From Bacteroidota bacterium (GTDB taxonomy: Bacteria > Bacteroidota > Bacteroidia > Cytophagales > Cytophagaceae): 64,000 nt of DNA. Positions 8,462-19,840 of this stretch are shown piece by piece. Location of the stretch: the NCBI GenBank assembly GCA_023391415.1, contig JAEWAY010000036.1:1-64000 (forward strand), written 5' to 3'. A model generated the notes under the pieces. It searched no databases. It was not told where the DNA came from and worked only from the letters and a program-made list of their open reading frames with translations. Both the position numbers and the translations under genes were made by a program. Every line of letters starts with the position of its first letter. Positions within the stretch are counted from its first letter, which is position 1.

Positions 8462-9361
8462 ATGTTTATTATGGAGCAGTTTTCACTTGACAGGCATTTT
8501 GGAGAGAACAATTCTTTTGGACGGCTACTTCTCTATCATACGTTGAATCAGGAGCTATTCAGCTTGAAAGACTTAAAAATCAACAAAAGGGTAATAGGTC
8601 ATTGGGATTCGGAAAATATATTGCTTTTTAACAAAGGGGATTCTGCCAAACACAGGCGATACAGCTTTATTGATTTGGTCTGGCTCCGAATGGTAACAAA
8701 CTTACGTGAAATGGGCGTCGGTCTGGAAATCATACGCAGAGCCAAAGAAAATCTGTTCCAAGTAGTATCGGGCAAAAAAACGTATCAGAAGCTAAAGGAT
8801 TCACTGAACTCTATAGCAGATGAAAATCTAAAAAATGAGATAGTCACTTTTTTAAACTCCGAAGAGTTAGATATGGATTCGGAAGCGGACTTACCGGAGT
8901 TCATACATTATCTTTTTGATTGCATCATCAATAAGACGTTGGTATCGGTCAAGATATTTCAGGACGGTTCTGTAGTGCCATTGTATAATAATGATTATAG
9001 TTACTATACACCGGCTTCACTGGAAAAAACCATATATGATACGCATATCACTGTTTCAATTTCCAGAATCGTCAAAGAGTTTCTGGTGAGCGATGAATCT
9101 ATCTACGTATTGCCCAGGCTAAATTTATTAGGGATGAATGAATTGAAGCTATTGGAAATCGTAAGTTCCGGGGAGTATGAGGCCGTTACCATCAACTTTA
9201 AGAATAAAAAAATGAAATCGCTGCAACTGGTAAAGGAGCAGGATGTAAAGAAAAAGTTAGTAGATATTCTCACGGAAAACGCTTATCAGGATATAGTAAT
9301 TAAGAGCCATGCCGGGATGGTGACAAGAATACAGAATATTCAGAAAGTATTTTTTCAATAA
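8462..9361 (+). CDS. MerR-like transcriptional regulator
   Basis: About 299 residues from ATG 8462. An in-frame ATG at 8390 lies within the dyad and gives a low-complexity extension, so I reject it; a second candidate start is at 8471. The N-terminal 90 residues have MerR winged-helix features: a first helix-turn (FSLKDLKINKRVIGHWD), a wing with RRYSFIDLVWLRMVTNLREM, and an alpha-helix continuing to about residue 90. The remaining ~200 residues show no cysteine cluster or known effector domain. It precedes the 63-residue protein and the recombinase on the same strand, so control of integration or excision, or of the surface genes, is plausible but inferred. Confidence 0.7.
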   Translation: MFIMEQFSLDRHFGENNSFGRLLLYHTLNQELFSLKDLKINKRVIGHWDSENILLFNKGDSAKHRRYSFIDLVWLRMVTNLREMGVGLEIIRRAKENLFQVVSGKKTYQKLKDSLNSIADENLKNEIVTFLNSEELDMDSEADLPEFIHYLFDCIINKTLVSVKIFQDGSVVPLYNNDYSYYTPASLEKTIYDTHITVSISRIVKEFLVSDESIYVLPRLNLLGMNELKLLEIVSSGEYEAVTINFKNKKMKSLQLVKEQDVKKKLVDILTENAYQDIVIKSHAGMVTRIQNIQKVFFQ

Positions 9362-9445
9362 TACTGATACCTGCAACCGACAGGACAACACGAACGATGT
9401 GTTTTACCGATTACCAATCGGGCAACGCATACGATTTGTAACTAA

Positions 9446-9637
9446 ATGTTTGAAAACAAAAATCAATTTGAGGAAAACAAAAAAGGGTTAACAGTTGAAG
9501 GTTTAAAAGCATCCAAAGGATTTGAACATATAAGTGATGAAGAGGCAGAACAGATTGTATTTTCAATAAAAGAACTCTGCACTATTCTTTATCACTACTG
9601 CATTCAACAGAACAAACAAAACCAAAACGAAGAATGA
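9446..9637 (+). CDS. Small helical protein coupled to the recombinase
   Basis: A 63-residue acidic, lysine-rich protein. Its stop overlaps the recombinase start (ATGA at 9634-9637), a sign of translational coupling. Predicted helices (ISDEEAEQIVFSIKELCTIL, then a Gln/Asn-rich tail) suggest a dimerising or partner protein. No family is recognised. Its position suggests an accessory factor of the recombinase, such as a directionality factor, but nothing in the sequence proves that. Confidence 0.7.
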   Translation: MFENKNQFEENKKGLTVEGLKASKGFEHISDEEAEQIVFSIKELCTILYHYCIQQNKQNQNEE

Positions 9638-11238
9638 AAAACTTACATTTATTTCAACAATTTGGGAAAAAAGCAAGGAAATCATTTCGTATAGCGACAA
9701 CGAACAATTGTGTCATTTACACAAGGGTATCCAGTAAAGACCAGAGGGATAATTTCAGTCTGCCTTTGCAGATTAAACTTTGCAGTGAATATACCGAGCG
9801 GTATAACTTCAATGTATTGGGAACATTTGGTGGGGATTATGAAAGTGCCAAGACCGATGAACGGAAAGAATTTAAGCGCATGTTTGACTTTATCAAAAAA
9901 AGCAAACAAAAAATATCTTATATCATTGTGTATAAGCTGGACCGCTTCTCCCGCACCGGTCCCAACGCTATTTATCTTAAAGACCAGTTACAGGAACAGG
10001 GTATTTACATCCTGTCCGTTTCTGAGCCTGCTGACCCTACCACCATTTCAGGAGAGCTTCATCAAGACCTTCATCTGGTTCTTGGCAAATATGACAACGC
10101 CCAAAGACGAGAACGTACCATTGCGTGTATGATAGAACGAATGGAGAGTGGTCTATGGTGCGGGCCTGTGTCTATTGGGTACGATCAGACAAGAAAAGGG
10201 AAAGAAAGTATCATTACGATCAATGAAACTGGTAAACTAATCAAAAAGGCGTTTGAATGGAAAGCCTATGAAGGGTTAAGTAATACCCAGATTATTGAAC
10301 GATTAGCGAGGCTGGGGTTAAAACTTCACAAGCAACGATTAACAGAGATATTCAGAAATCCTTTTTACTGTGGATTGATGTCTCATGCTCTTCTTAACGG
10401 GCGGGTACTGGAAGGCAAGCATCCGGCTCTTGTTTCCAAAGAAGTTTTTCTATTAGTAAATAATGTGCTTGAAACCTTACCGCAAGGCTGGAATGTCGTA
10501 TTTGAGAATAATGAAATTCCATTGAAGCGTTTTATGAAATGCAATAAGTGTGGAAAGAATATGCGAGGGTATTTAGTGAAAGCAAAAAACATTCATTACT
10601 ACAAATGCGGTACAATCGGCTGTTGTGCGAACGTTAATGCAAATCATGCACATGAACAGTTTGTAGCATTATTAAAGCCATTTGGCTTGGATGAAAAATA
10701 TGTTCCTTTTGTTAAAAAACAGTTGGAAGAAACATTCAACGAAATCAATCATGGATTGTATGAAAACATCCGGTTATTAAAAGGGAAAGTAACGGAGATA
10801 AAAAAGAAGATAGACCGCTTGGAAGACCGCTATATTGATGAAGAGATAGACAAGGAATTGTACAATAAACACCATGTCAGGCTATGCAAAGAAGAAGCGG
10901 AGATACATGAAGAATTGGAAAAACTGGAACAAAAATCGTCGAACTTTGATGATTGTATAGATACTGCTGTCGCAATTGCCTCACAAATAGACAGGTTATG
11001 GGTGGAGAGTGATTATAATATGAAGCAAAAACTTCAAAATCTTGTCTTTCCGGAGGGTATAAATTATGATAAGGAAAACAAGCAGTGTCGAACCCAAAGG
11101 GTGAATTTAATTTTCGATATAATTGCCTGTATATCAAGGAATGTTAAAAACAAAAAAACCGGACAATCAAATGATTTATCTGATTTGTCCGGTTTAGTAG
11201 CGAAGACGGGAGTCGAACCCGTGACCTCAGGGTTATGA
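9634..11238 (+). CDS. Large serine recombinase (integrase)
   Basis: A 534-residue site-specific recombinase. The resolvase domain includes the nucleophile motif YTRVSSKDQ (Ser33, Arg31) and YKLDRFSR (about 100-107). A 'recombinase' domain spans about 170-290, a zinc ribbon has Cys303, Cys306, Cys325 and Cys330/331, and a coiled coil follows at about 365-430. This is the usual architecture of large serine integrases that insert and excise mobile elements. The last ~27 codons are unusual: they run through the inverted repeat at 11156-11195 and, from 11198, through the antisense strand of the tRNA-Met gene, so the final 13 residues (VAKTGVEPVTSGL) are encoded by tRNA sequence. Confidence 0.9.
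   Translation: MKNLHLFQQFGKKARKSFRIATTNNCVIYTRVSSKDQRDNFSLPLQIKLCSEYTERYNFNVLGTFGGDYESAKTDERKEFKRMFDFIKKSKQKISYIIVYKLDRFSRTGPNAIYLKDQLQEQGIYILSVSEPADPTTISGELHQDLHLVLGKYDNAQRRERTIACMIERMESGLWCGPVSIGYDQTRKGKESIITINETGKLIKKAFEWKAYEGLSNTQIIERLARLGLKLHKQRLTEIFRNPFYCGLMSHALLNGRVLEGKHPALVSKEVFLLVNNVLETLPQGWNVVFENNEIPLKRFMKCNKCGKNMRGYLVKAKNIHYYKCGTIGCCANVNANHAHEQFVALLKPFGLDEKYVPFVKKQLEETFNEINHGLYENIRLLKGKVTEIKKKIDRLEDRYIDEEIDKELYNKHHVRLCKEEAEIHEELEKLEQKSSNFDDCIDTAVAIASQIDRLWVESDYNMKQKLQNLVFPEGINYDKENKQCRTQRVNLIFDIIACISRNVKNKKTGQSNDLSDLSGLVAKTGVEPVTSGL
11149..11195 (-). terminator. Terminator of tRNA-Met, inside the recombinase gene
   Basis: On the minus strand an 11-bp perfect stem (AAACCGGACAA with TTGTCCGGTTT, 11156-11166 and 11185-11195) is followed by a run of T, starting three bases after the tRNA 3' end. 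It lies within the coding sequence of the recombinase on the other strand. If the element boundary is at the tRNA, the element itself supplies the tRNA with its terminator. Confidence 0.8.
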
Positions 11239-11271
11239 ATCCTGCGCTCTAACCATCTGAGCTACCTCGCC
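11198..11271 (-). tRNA. tRNA-Met (CAT anticodon)
   Basis: A 74-nt cloverleaf: acceptor GGCGAGG with CTTCGCT (two G-U pairs), discriminator A, D-arm AGCTCAGATGGTTAGAGC, anticodon loop TTCATAA (CAT, plus strand 11235-11237), and T-arm ACGGGTTCGACTCCCGT. The 3' CCA is not encoded. It is an elongator-type tRNA-Met or a tRNA-Ile2 (CAT read after lysidine modification); the sequence alone cannot fully exclude the latter. The end of the anticodon stem nearest the loop has an A-C mismatch. The mobile element lies directly at its 3' end. Confidence 0.95.
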
Positions 11272-11364
11272 ATGTAACGAACGATCCACTAGAAGCAGAA
11301 ACTACACCGTTTCATTATCAAAAACTTAAAGTGCTTTTTCTTGTTACTCCTCCAAATCGGAGCG

Positions 11365-11372
11365 CAAATTTA
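11365..11372 (-). promoter_or_regulatory. Candidate -7 box for tRNA-Met
   Basis: The minus strand reads TAAATTTG, an exact Bacteroidota TAnnTTTG box, about 94 bp before the tRNA 5' end, with a TTG 21 bases further upstream. The spacing to the tRNA is long, so a leader would be cleaved off. Confidence 0.45.
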
Positions 11373-11480
11373 ACAATCAATTTCAACAAAAATCAAGTCT
11401 TTTATTGAAAGATTTACGAATATTTCAAACTTTATAGTAAATTACCAATAATTCAAGCCTTTAAAAACAAGCGTTGTTTT

Positions 11481-11885
11481 ATGACTAAATCATTATTTAC
11501 CATTGAACGCGAGATTAACGCGACTCCTAAAACGCTTTTCCCTTTTATCACATCCCCTTCATTGCTTAAAAAGTGGTTCGCGGATGATGTATTGGTAGAA
11601 CATGAAGAAAGCGACGAGATACAGTTTTTATGGGACGGAGTCGCCCACAAAGCCAGAATAACGGGACGAAAAGATAATCTTTTCATTCGCTATGAATTTA
11701 TGGACGCCGATGAAGGCGAAGAACCCAGTTGGTTACAATTTCGCGTCGAAGTCAATCAACTTACCAACGCGACTTATCTCATTATAGAGGATTTTTCTGA
11801 AATAGACAATCCCGCGGATTATGAAGAAATGTACAACCACAATCTTTCCACCCTTACCGAAATTGTCGGAGGAAGCACAAGCTAG
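11481..11885 (+). CDS. START-like (SRPBCC fold) domain protein
   Basis: A 134-residue single-domain protein. The N-terminus (MTKSLFTIEREINATPKTLF) with the following LLKKWFADDV helix, and the closing SEIDNPADYEEMYNHNLSTL helix, match the START-like family common in Bacteroidota, related to AHSA1/SRPBCC hydrophobic-ligand pockets. The ligand is unknown. It stands alone between the tRNA promoter and acnA, on the same strand as acnA with 123 bp between them. Confidence 0.75.
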   Translation: MTKSLFTIEREINATPKTLFPFITSPSLLKKWFADDVLVEHEESDEIQFLWDGVAHKARITGRKDNLFIRYEFMDADEGEEPSWLQFRVEVNQLTNATYLIIEDFSEIDNPADYEEMYNHNLSTLTEIVGGSTS

Positions 11886-12008
11886 CCGGATCTTCATGTA
11901 ACTATTTATATCATCCGCGGTTTTAGAAGACAAGATACGGAAACATCGTGTTCCGTTTCCTGTATATATTTTTAATAAGATATAACTTTTTGAAACCATC
12001 CTATTCTT

Positions 12009-14744
<2,736 letters not shown>

Positions 14745-14754
14745 AGCTTCTCCC

Positions 14755-14797
14755 GCGAGCCTGAAAACGCCTTATCGTTTTCAGGCTCGCGCTTTTT
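14755..14797 (+). terminator. Intrinsic terminator of acnA
   Basis: A perfect 15-bp stem, 14755-14769 with 14776-14790, a six-base loop and then GCTTTTTCC. Confidence 0.92.
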
Positions 14798-14900
14798 CCA
14801 TTTATCATCGCGAACAAAACCTCCGTCTCCCGCTTATTAATTACATCCGGGCACTTCCAAAATCCTACCGGACATATACGCGTCAAAACATTTCTATCTT

Positions 14901-16622
14901 ATGTCAAAAACCATAGCGGCTCAGTTAGTCCATATACTCTCTCAAGCAGGAGTAAAGCGCGTCCATGGCGTTGTAGGCGATTCGCTCAACAGCATTGTAG
15001 ACGAAGTACGCCAAAACGGACAAATCGAATGGATACTATACCGCCACGAAGAAGCGGCCGCCTTCGCCGCGGGAGCGGAAGCGCAACTTACCGGCAGACT
15101 GGCGGTATGCGCTGGCAGCTGTGGCCCCGGCAATCTGCACCTTATCAACGGACTGTATGATTGTCACCGAAGCCATGCTCCCGTATTGGCCATCGCCGCT
15201 CATATTCAAAGTGATGAAATCGGCACCGGCTATTTTCAGGAAACTCATCCCGAAAGACTGTTTCAGGAATGTAGCCATTTTTGTGAAATACTTTCGAACA
15301 CGCGCCAGATGCCGCATCTTCTCCAAATCGCCATTCAACACGCCTTGGGTAAAAGCGGAGTGTCCGTGATCTGTCTTTCCGGCGATATCGCCCTGGAGAC
15401 GACTTCCGAATCAGCGGATAGTCCGGTCTTGTTCAGAAAACCGCGCGTAATTCCCGATGAAGAAGCTCTGCGGGAGTTAGCCAGTCGCCTCAACCACCAT
15501 CATAAAATTACGTTACTCTGCGGCATAGGCTGTCAAGGCGCCCATAGCGAACTAATACGGCTAGGCGAAAAAATACTGTCGCCAATGGTACATACTCTCC
15601 GGGGCATGGAACACGTCGCTTATGACAATCCTTACGATGTAGGCATGTCCGGCCTGATCGGGTTAACATCAGGATATTACGCCATGGAAGAAAGCGAATT
15701 GCTGTTAATGCTTGGAACAGATTTCCCATACCGGGACTGGTACCCATCCCAGGCGGAAATTGTACAGATTGATATTAAACCGGAAAATCTGGGACGGCGT
15801 TGTCGTCTCGCGCAGGGGCTGATTGGCGACGTAAAGGAAACACTGACGCGTCTGCTGCCTCTATTGGAAAATAAAAGCGATCGCTCGTTTCTCGATACCT
15901 GTCTGGACCGATATAAAACAAGTCGTGAAAAACTGGATACGACAACCCTGGATCAGCGCGATGGACTTATCTACTCAGAATATCTTATGGCTATGATCGA
16001 CAAGGCCGCGGCCAGCGACGCCATCTTCTGCGTCGATGTAGGCGGTCCGACTGTATGGGCGGCGCGTTACCTACACATGAATGGACAAAGAAGATTACTA
16101 GGGTCGTTCAACCATGGCTCAATGGCCAACGCCATGCCACAAGCTATCGGCGCTCAACTCGAATATCCGGACAAGCAGGTAATTTCCCTTTCAGGCGACG
16201 GAGGCTTTAGCATGCTGATGGGCGATATACTTACCATACGTCAACACCGGCTTCCAGTCAAAATCGTGGTATTCAATAATGGATCACTAGGATTTGTAGC
16301 TATGGAAATGAAAGTAGCCGGTCTTCTCCCCTACGCGACCGACCTCAACAATCCCAACTTCGCCGCTATGGCGCAAAGTATGGGATTGACAGGAATCCGG
16401 GTGGAAAAAAACGAAGAAGTATTGCCCGCCATCGAAAAAGCGCTGACGCTGGACGGTCCTGTACTCATTGATGTATTGGTCAATCCCACGGAGCTCGCCA
16501 TACCTCCCAAGATCGCCTTTTCCCAGGCCAAAGGATTTGGAATATACATGCTCAAGCAATTGCTGAATGGCGAAGGAGTCGAAGTATGGCAAACCATAGA
16601 CAGCAATTTTATAAAACGATGA
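14901..16622 (+). CDS. poxB: Pyruvate:quinone oxidase (thiamin-diphosphate enzyme)
   Basis: A 573-residue ThDP-dependent flavoenzyme, very close in length to E. coli PoxB. The N-terminal pyrimidine-binding domain carries the catalytic Glu50 in RHEEAAAFAAGAEA and SCGPGNLHLINGLYD. A central FAD/NAD-type domain spans about 185-340, and the C-terminal pyrophosphate domain has the GDGG motif at about 432 followed by VVFNNGSLGF. It would oxidise pyruvate to acetate and CO2 and pass electrons to quinone at the membrane. Close relatives such as acetolactate synthase are less likely given the HGVVGDSLN opening. It appears monocistronic. Confidence 0.88.
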   Translation: MSKTIAAQLVHILSQAGVKRVHGVVGDSLNSIVDEVRQNGQIEWILYRHEEAAAFAAGAEAQLTGRLAVCAGSCGPGNLHLINGLYDCHRSHAPVLAIAAHIQSDEIGTGYFQETHPERLFQECSHFCEILSNTRQMPHLLQIAIQHALGKSGVSVICLSGDIALETTSESADSPVLFRKPRVIPDEEALRELASRLNHHHKITLLCGIGCQGAHSELIRLGEKILSPMVHTLRGMEHVAYDNPYDVGMSGLIGLTSGYYAMEESELLLMLGTDFPYRDWYPSQAEIVQIDIKPENLGRRCRLAQGLIGDVKETLTRLLPLLENKSDRSFLDTCLDRYKTSREKLDTTTLDQRDGLIYSEYLMAMIDKAAASDAIFCVDVGGPTVWAARYLHMNGQRRLLGSFNHGSMANAMPQAIGAQLEYPDKQVISLSGDGGFSMLMGDILTIRQHRLPVKIVVFNNGSLGFVAMEMKVAGLLPYATDLNNPNFAAMAQSMGLTGIRVEKNEEVLPAIEKALTLDGPVLIDVLVNPTELAIPPKIAFSQAKGFGIYMLKQLLNGEGVEVWQTIDSNFIKR

Positions 16623-17145
16623 AACAGGTCATATTACTTTTACTTTGAATTCAAGACCTGATTAGCCGGAAACCATTTCTTGATTATGGATTTTTGATCC
16701 CCTGACATAACAATTCGCCTCAATCATACACAACAGGCTTGGAGGCCCTGCTGATCGTGAAGTCGGCAAGCGGGAAGCGGTATACCAGGTATTGTCGCTT
16801 CCCTCCGCGTTTTGAACGCTGATAAACGCTTTCATTTTGAGCGGTAAACACGATTCCTTGTCAATCGTATGATCAGCCACGCGTAGAAAATATCGTGTCA
16901 TAAAATTTAAAGACTAATAAGGTTATTAATAAATAAAGTGTCTAGGCTAAATTGACATAAACCTGAAGGTTATCCAATACGTTGATCCCTTTCAGGCCCG
17001 GAACGACAGTTCATTCCTTTTCAAAAACTCAAAACGTCTAGGGAAACGAAACATATTTTTATAGCAACTACACGCGCCTTGATTGCAAATTAGCTTGCTT
17101 ATTAAAGGGTGCTCGTAGTATCTTTAGTAAAACATAATTGTACAC
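16623..17145. other. Intergenic region without a clear gene
   Basis: It holds no recognised gene. A 79-codon minus-strand frame (16662-16901) has an ATG but no family resemblance and a composition unlike its neighbours. TATCTTTA at 17119-17126, with TTG 24 bases earlier, is a near-match to the Bacteroidota promoter and could drive rsmE. Confidence 0.45.
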
Positions 17146-17859
17146 ATGCGCGTTTTTTTTTCAAAAGCTGAAATCGTCCCAAACGTTCCGATCGAACTGG
17201 ATGAGGAAGAAAGCAGACATCTGGGCAAAGCGCTACGAATCCGGAATGGAGAGAAAGTACTGGCAACCGACGGCAAAGGCTACATATACAACGCGACTGT
17301 CGAACAGGCCGAAGCCCGATCGATCCTCCTTCGCGTATCCAATCGCTCCGACCTATATACTCCTCCCGCCTATTACATCCATATCGCTCTGGCGCCTACC
17401 AAAAACATTGACCGAGTCGAGTGGTTTGTGGAAAAAGCGGTAGAGCATGGCGTCGACGAAATAAGCTTTGTACAAACAGAGCGTTCTGAAAGAAAAAATG
17501 TGAATACCGATCGTTTGTATCGCGTAGCCATCAGCGCCATGAAACAATCGCTTAAAGGAAAACTTCCCCTGATCAACGATCTCCAGAAACTTTCCTCGTT
17601 TTTCAAACGAGATTGGAACGAGTACGAGTGTTATATCGGCCATCTGGAAGAGGGCGACAGGCGATCCTTGTTTCGGGAAGCGGCTGTTAATGGCCGGTAT
17701 CTTGTATTAATAGGCCCCGAAGGTGATTTTTCACCGGGGGAACTTGCCATCAGTCAGGAAAAACGCTTTCAGTCCATTACCCTTGGCGACTACCGTTTGC
17801 GAACCGAAACCGCGGCCCTGGCCGCCTGTCATATTTTAAATATAAAAAATCAACTATGA
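17146..17859 (+). CDS. rsmE: 16S rRNA (uracil1498-N3)-methyltransferase
   Basis: A 237-residue SPOUT-class methyltransferase that uses S-adenosylmethionine to methylate U1498 of 16S rRNA. The N-terminal PUA-like domain (about 1-70) includes RHLGKALRIRNGE. The C-terminal trefoil knot has the diagnostic LIGPEGDFSPGE (about 188-199) and LGDYRLRTETAALAA motifs. Its stop overlaps the start of the DUF4159 gene by four bases, indicating co-translation. It is a housekeeping gene. Confidence 0.95.
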   Translation: MRVFFSKAEIVPNVPIELDEEESRHLGKALRIRNGEKVLATDGKGYIYNATVEQAEARSILLRVSNRSDLYTPPAYYIHIALAPTKNIDRVEWFVEKAVEHGVDEISFVQTERSERKNVNTDRLYRVAISAMKQSLKGKLPLINDLQKLSSFFKRDWNEYECYIGHLEEGDRRSLFREAAVNGRYLVLIGPEGDFSPGELAISQEKRFQSITLGDYRLRTETAALAACHILNIKNQL

Positions 17860-18527
17860 GATTAACGCGAATAATATATATAATCATAGCGACCTTTATG
17901 TTGACTTGCGGTCATAGCGTCGCACAGCAACCTTCTTTAAAAATCGGCAAGCTGAAGTACAATGGCGGGGGCGACTGGTACGCCAATAAAACCTCGCTTC
18001 CCAACCTCATCGCGTTTTGCAACAAAAACCTCAATACCAATATCGCGCCGGAAGAAGAAATCGTCGAAGTAGGTAGTCAGGAAATCTTCGCGTTGCCATT
18101 CGTGCACATGACAGGTCATGGCAATGTCGTCTTTTCAGCCGAAGAAGCCGCCAATCTTCGAAATTATCTGATCTCCGGCGGATTTCTGCACATAGACGAC
18201 AATTATGGAATGGATAAGTTTGTACGAATCGAAATGAAAAAAGTATTTCCTGAACTGGATTTTATTGAACTGCCATTTAACCACCCCATTTACCATCAAA
18301 AATTCAGCTTTCCAAGCGGATTGCCTAAAATACATGAACACGACAATAAGCCTTCTCAGGGTTTTGGCCTGATTTATGAAGGAAGACTTGTATGTTTCTA
18401 TTCGTACGAATGTGATCTTGGTAATGGCTGGGAAGATCGGGTCATTTACAACAATTCCGAACCACTCCGACAAAAAGCGTTGAAAATGGGGGCTAATATT
18501 ATCTCATACGCTTTTACAGCTTTATAA
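17856..18527 (+). CDS. DUF4159 exported protein
   Basis: A 223-residue protein with a signal peptide (residues 1-23, ending in SVAQ). The body matches the DUF4159 family: KIGKLKYNGGGDWYANKTSL, GHGNVVFSAEEAANLRNYL and GGFLHIDDNYGMD, a class-I-glutamine-amidotransferase-like fold seen in gliding or secretion-related clusters of Bacteroidota. Biochemical function is unknown. It shares a four-base overlap with rsmE. Confidence 0.85.
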   Translation: MRLTRIIYIIIATFMLTCGHSVAQQPSLKIGKLKYNGGGDWYANKTSLPNLIAFCNKNLNTNIAPEEEIVEVGSQEIFALPFVHMTGHGNVVFSAEEAANLRNYLISGGFLHIDDNYGMDKFVRIEMKKVFPELDFIELPFNHPIYHQKFSFPSGLPKIHEHDNKPSQGFGLIYEGRLVCFYSYECDLGNGWEDRVIYNNSEPLRQKALKMGANIISYAFTAL

Positions 18528-18695
18528 ATTCTCATCGTCCGAAAGGAGCTTTTGCCGATATTTTGGTGTTATATTCCGAAATTAAGCGTAATTTGCGCAC
18601 GGTTTGCTTTGTAAAAAAAATTATTGGGAGGTTTTCCAAACTCTTCTTCTAATTTTAAGTTATAATTTATTATTCAAAAAAACAATTTATTCACG

Positions 18696-19430
18696 TTGGA
18701 GATTCTAATTTTCTTTGTCGCCCACTGGTATCTGTCTCTGTTTAGTCAGACATTCTTTTTGCACCGCTATAGTGCCCACAAGATGTTTACCATGTCACCC
18801 TTTTGGGAAAAGTTCTTTTATATGTTCCTATACATAACTCAAGGATCTTCTTTTCTCAATCCACGAGCCTACGCTGTATTGCATCGCCTGCATCACGCAT
18901 ACAGCGATACGGAAAAAGACCCCCATTCTCCACATCATACCAAAAATCTTTTGACCATGATGTGGAAGACCAAGGCCATCTACAATGGAATTCTTCGCAA
19001 AACCGGACAGGTCGAAGAACGCTTTACCAAAGATCTTCCCGAATGGAAATTGATCGACAATATCGGCGATACCTGGACTTCCAGAATTCTTTGGGGTGTG
19101 GGATACGTATTGTTTTACATAGCTTTCGCCGAATTCTGGTGGATGTATCTGTTATTGCCCATTCATTTCCTGATGGGTCCTGTACATGGAGCCATTGTAA
19201 ACTGGAGTGGACACAAATATGGATATTCCAATTTCGACAATCAGGACAAGTCCAAAAACTCCTTGTTCTTCGACTTTCTGATGGGAGGCGAGCTATTCCA
19301 AAACAACCATCATAAATACGCCAGCCGGGCCAATTTCGCCATGAAATGGTTCGAACTAGATCCGACTTATCCTATTATAAAAGTATTAAGCGCGTTCAGA
19401 ATTGTGCGCCTTGTCAAGACGTCTTCCTAA
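18696..19430 (+). CDS. Acyl-CoA desaturase (delta-9 type)
   Basis: A 244-residue integral-membrane di-iron desaturase. The three histidine boxes are complete: HRYSAH (23-28), HRLHH (63-67) and NNHHK (203-207), with a further GHKYG. Hydrophobic segments lie at about 2-20, 35-52, 132-150 and 150-170. It would introduce a double bond into saturated fatty acyl chains and so adjust membrane fluidity. The start must be TTG at 18696 or another non-ATG codon, because the first ATG (18783) lies beyond the first histidine box. It is short for the family but intact. Confidence 0.88.
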   Translation: MEILIFFVAHWYLSLFSQTFFLHRYSAHKMFTMSPFWEKFFYMFLYITQGSSFLNPRAYAVLHRLHHAYSDTEKDPHSPHHTKNLLTMMWKTKAIYNGILRKTGQVEERFTKDLPEWKLIDNIGDTWTSRILWGVGYVLFYIAFAEFWWMYLLLPIHFLMGPVHGAIVNWSGHKYGYSNFDNQDKSKNSLFFDFLMGGELFQNNHHKYASRANFAMKWFELDPTYPIIKVLSAFRIVRLVKTSS

Positions 19431-19456
19431 CGCGGAATACATTAAAAATAAAAAAA

Positions 19457-19485
19457 GGGCCGTCCGGATGGACGACCCTTTTTTT
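19457..19485 (+). terminator. Intrinsic terminator of the desaturase
   Basis: GGGCCGTCC (19457-19465) pairs with GGACGACCC (19470-19478) with one mismatch, flanked by an A-run and a T-run, so it may act in both directions. Confidence 0.85.
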
Positions 19486-19655
19486 ATTTTAGCTAGCAAG
19501 ATACAAACCAACCATTCGCGGATTTTGGCAAACGACCCGTTAAGCCTGAACAAGCGCTTCCCTGCCCCTGAACTAAAACCAAGCGCTCATCCGGACCATC
19601 ATGAAGAATTAATTATTCTAGAAAAAATACAATTAAGCAAGGTGTGATAATAAAA

Positions 19656-19686
19656 CAAAAAAGCCCTCGACTTTCGTCTGGGCTTT
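19656..19686 (-). terminator. Terminator of tRNA-Lys
   Basis: On the minus strand AAAGCCC and GGGCTTT flank a short inner hairpin and are followed by TTTTGTTTT, starting four bases after the tRNA 3' end. Confidence 0.8.
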
Positions 19687-19689
19687 CTG

Positions 19690-19762
19690 TGACTCCTCTG
19701 GGGCTCGAACCCAGGACCCCATCCTTAAAAGGGATGTGCTCTACCGACTGAGCTAAGAAGTC
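19690..19762 (-). tRNA. tRNA-Lys (TTT anticodon)
   Basis: A 73-nt cloverleaf: acceptor GACTTCT with AGGAGTC, D-arm AGCTCAGTCGGTAGAGC, anticodon stem CATCC/GGATG around the loop CTTTTAA (TTT), T-arm CTGGGTTCGAGCCCCAG, and discriminator A. CCA is not encoded. Confidence 0.97.
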
Positions 19763-19807
19763 AACTTTTTTCTTTTTTTTGTGCAATTCTTTATCGTAAT
19801 TGCTGTG

Positions 19808-19838
19808 CAAAGGTAATACCTATTGACATATTTACAAA
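19808..19838 (-). promoter_or_regulatory. Bacteroidota promoter of tRNA-Lys
   Basis: The minus strand reads TTTG (19835-19838), then exactly 19 bases, then TACCTTTG (19808-19815). This is a full match to the -33 TTTG and -7 TAnnTTTG consensus of the primary sigma factor of this phylum, about 46 bp before the tRNA. Confidence 0.85.
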
Positions 19839-19840
19839 CT

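Larger units (their letters stand above)
1..11238. mobile_element. End of an integrated element abutting tRNA-Met
   Basis: The stretch left of the tRNA-Met gene differs from the rest of the window in content. It has a large serine recombinase at the very edge, a MerR-like regulator, cell-surface T9SS proteins, a broken T9SS fragment and exported transglutaminase-fold proteins, with long AT-rich spacers. The right boundary is placed inside or at the 3' end of the tRNA because the recombinase frame ends there. The left end is outside the window, so neither the second attachment site nor conjugation genes can be seen. Alternatives are a degraded genomic island or a recombinase that happens to lie beside a tRNA. 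Confidence 0.65.

Noticed and set aside
16662..16901. 79-codon minus-strand frame between poxB and rsmE
   Set aside because: No family resemblance, no signal or domain, and no clear promoter. I cannot exclude a small gene.
19402..19647. 81-codon plus-strand frame after the desaturase
   Set aside because: It runs through the terminator hairpin and overlaps the desaturase end out of frame.
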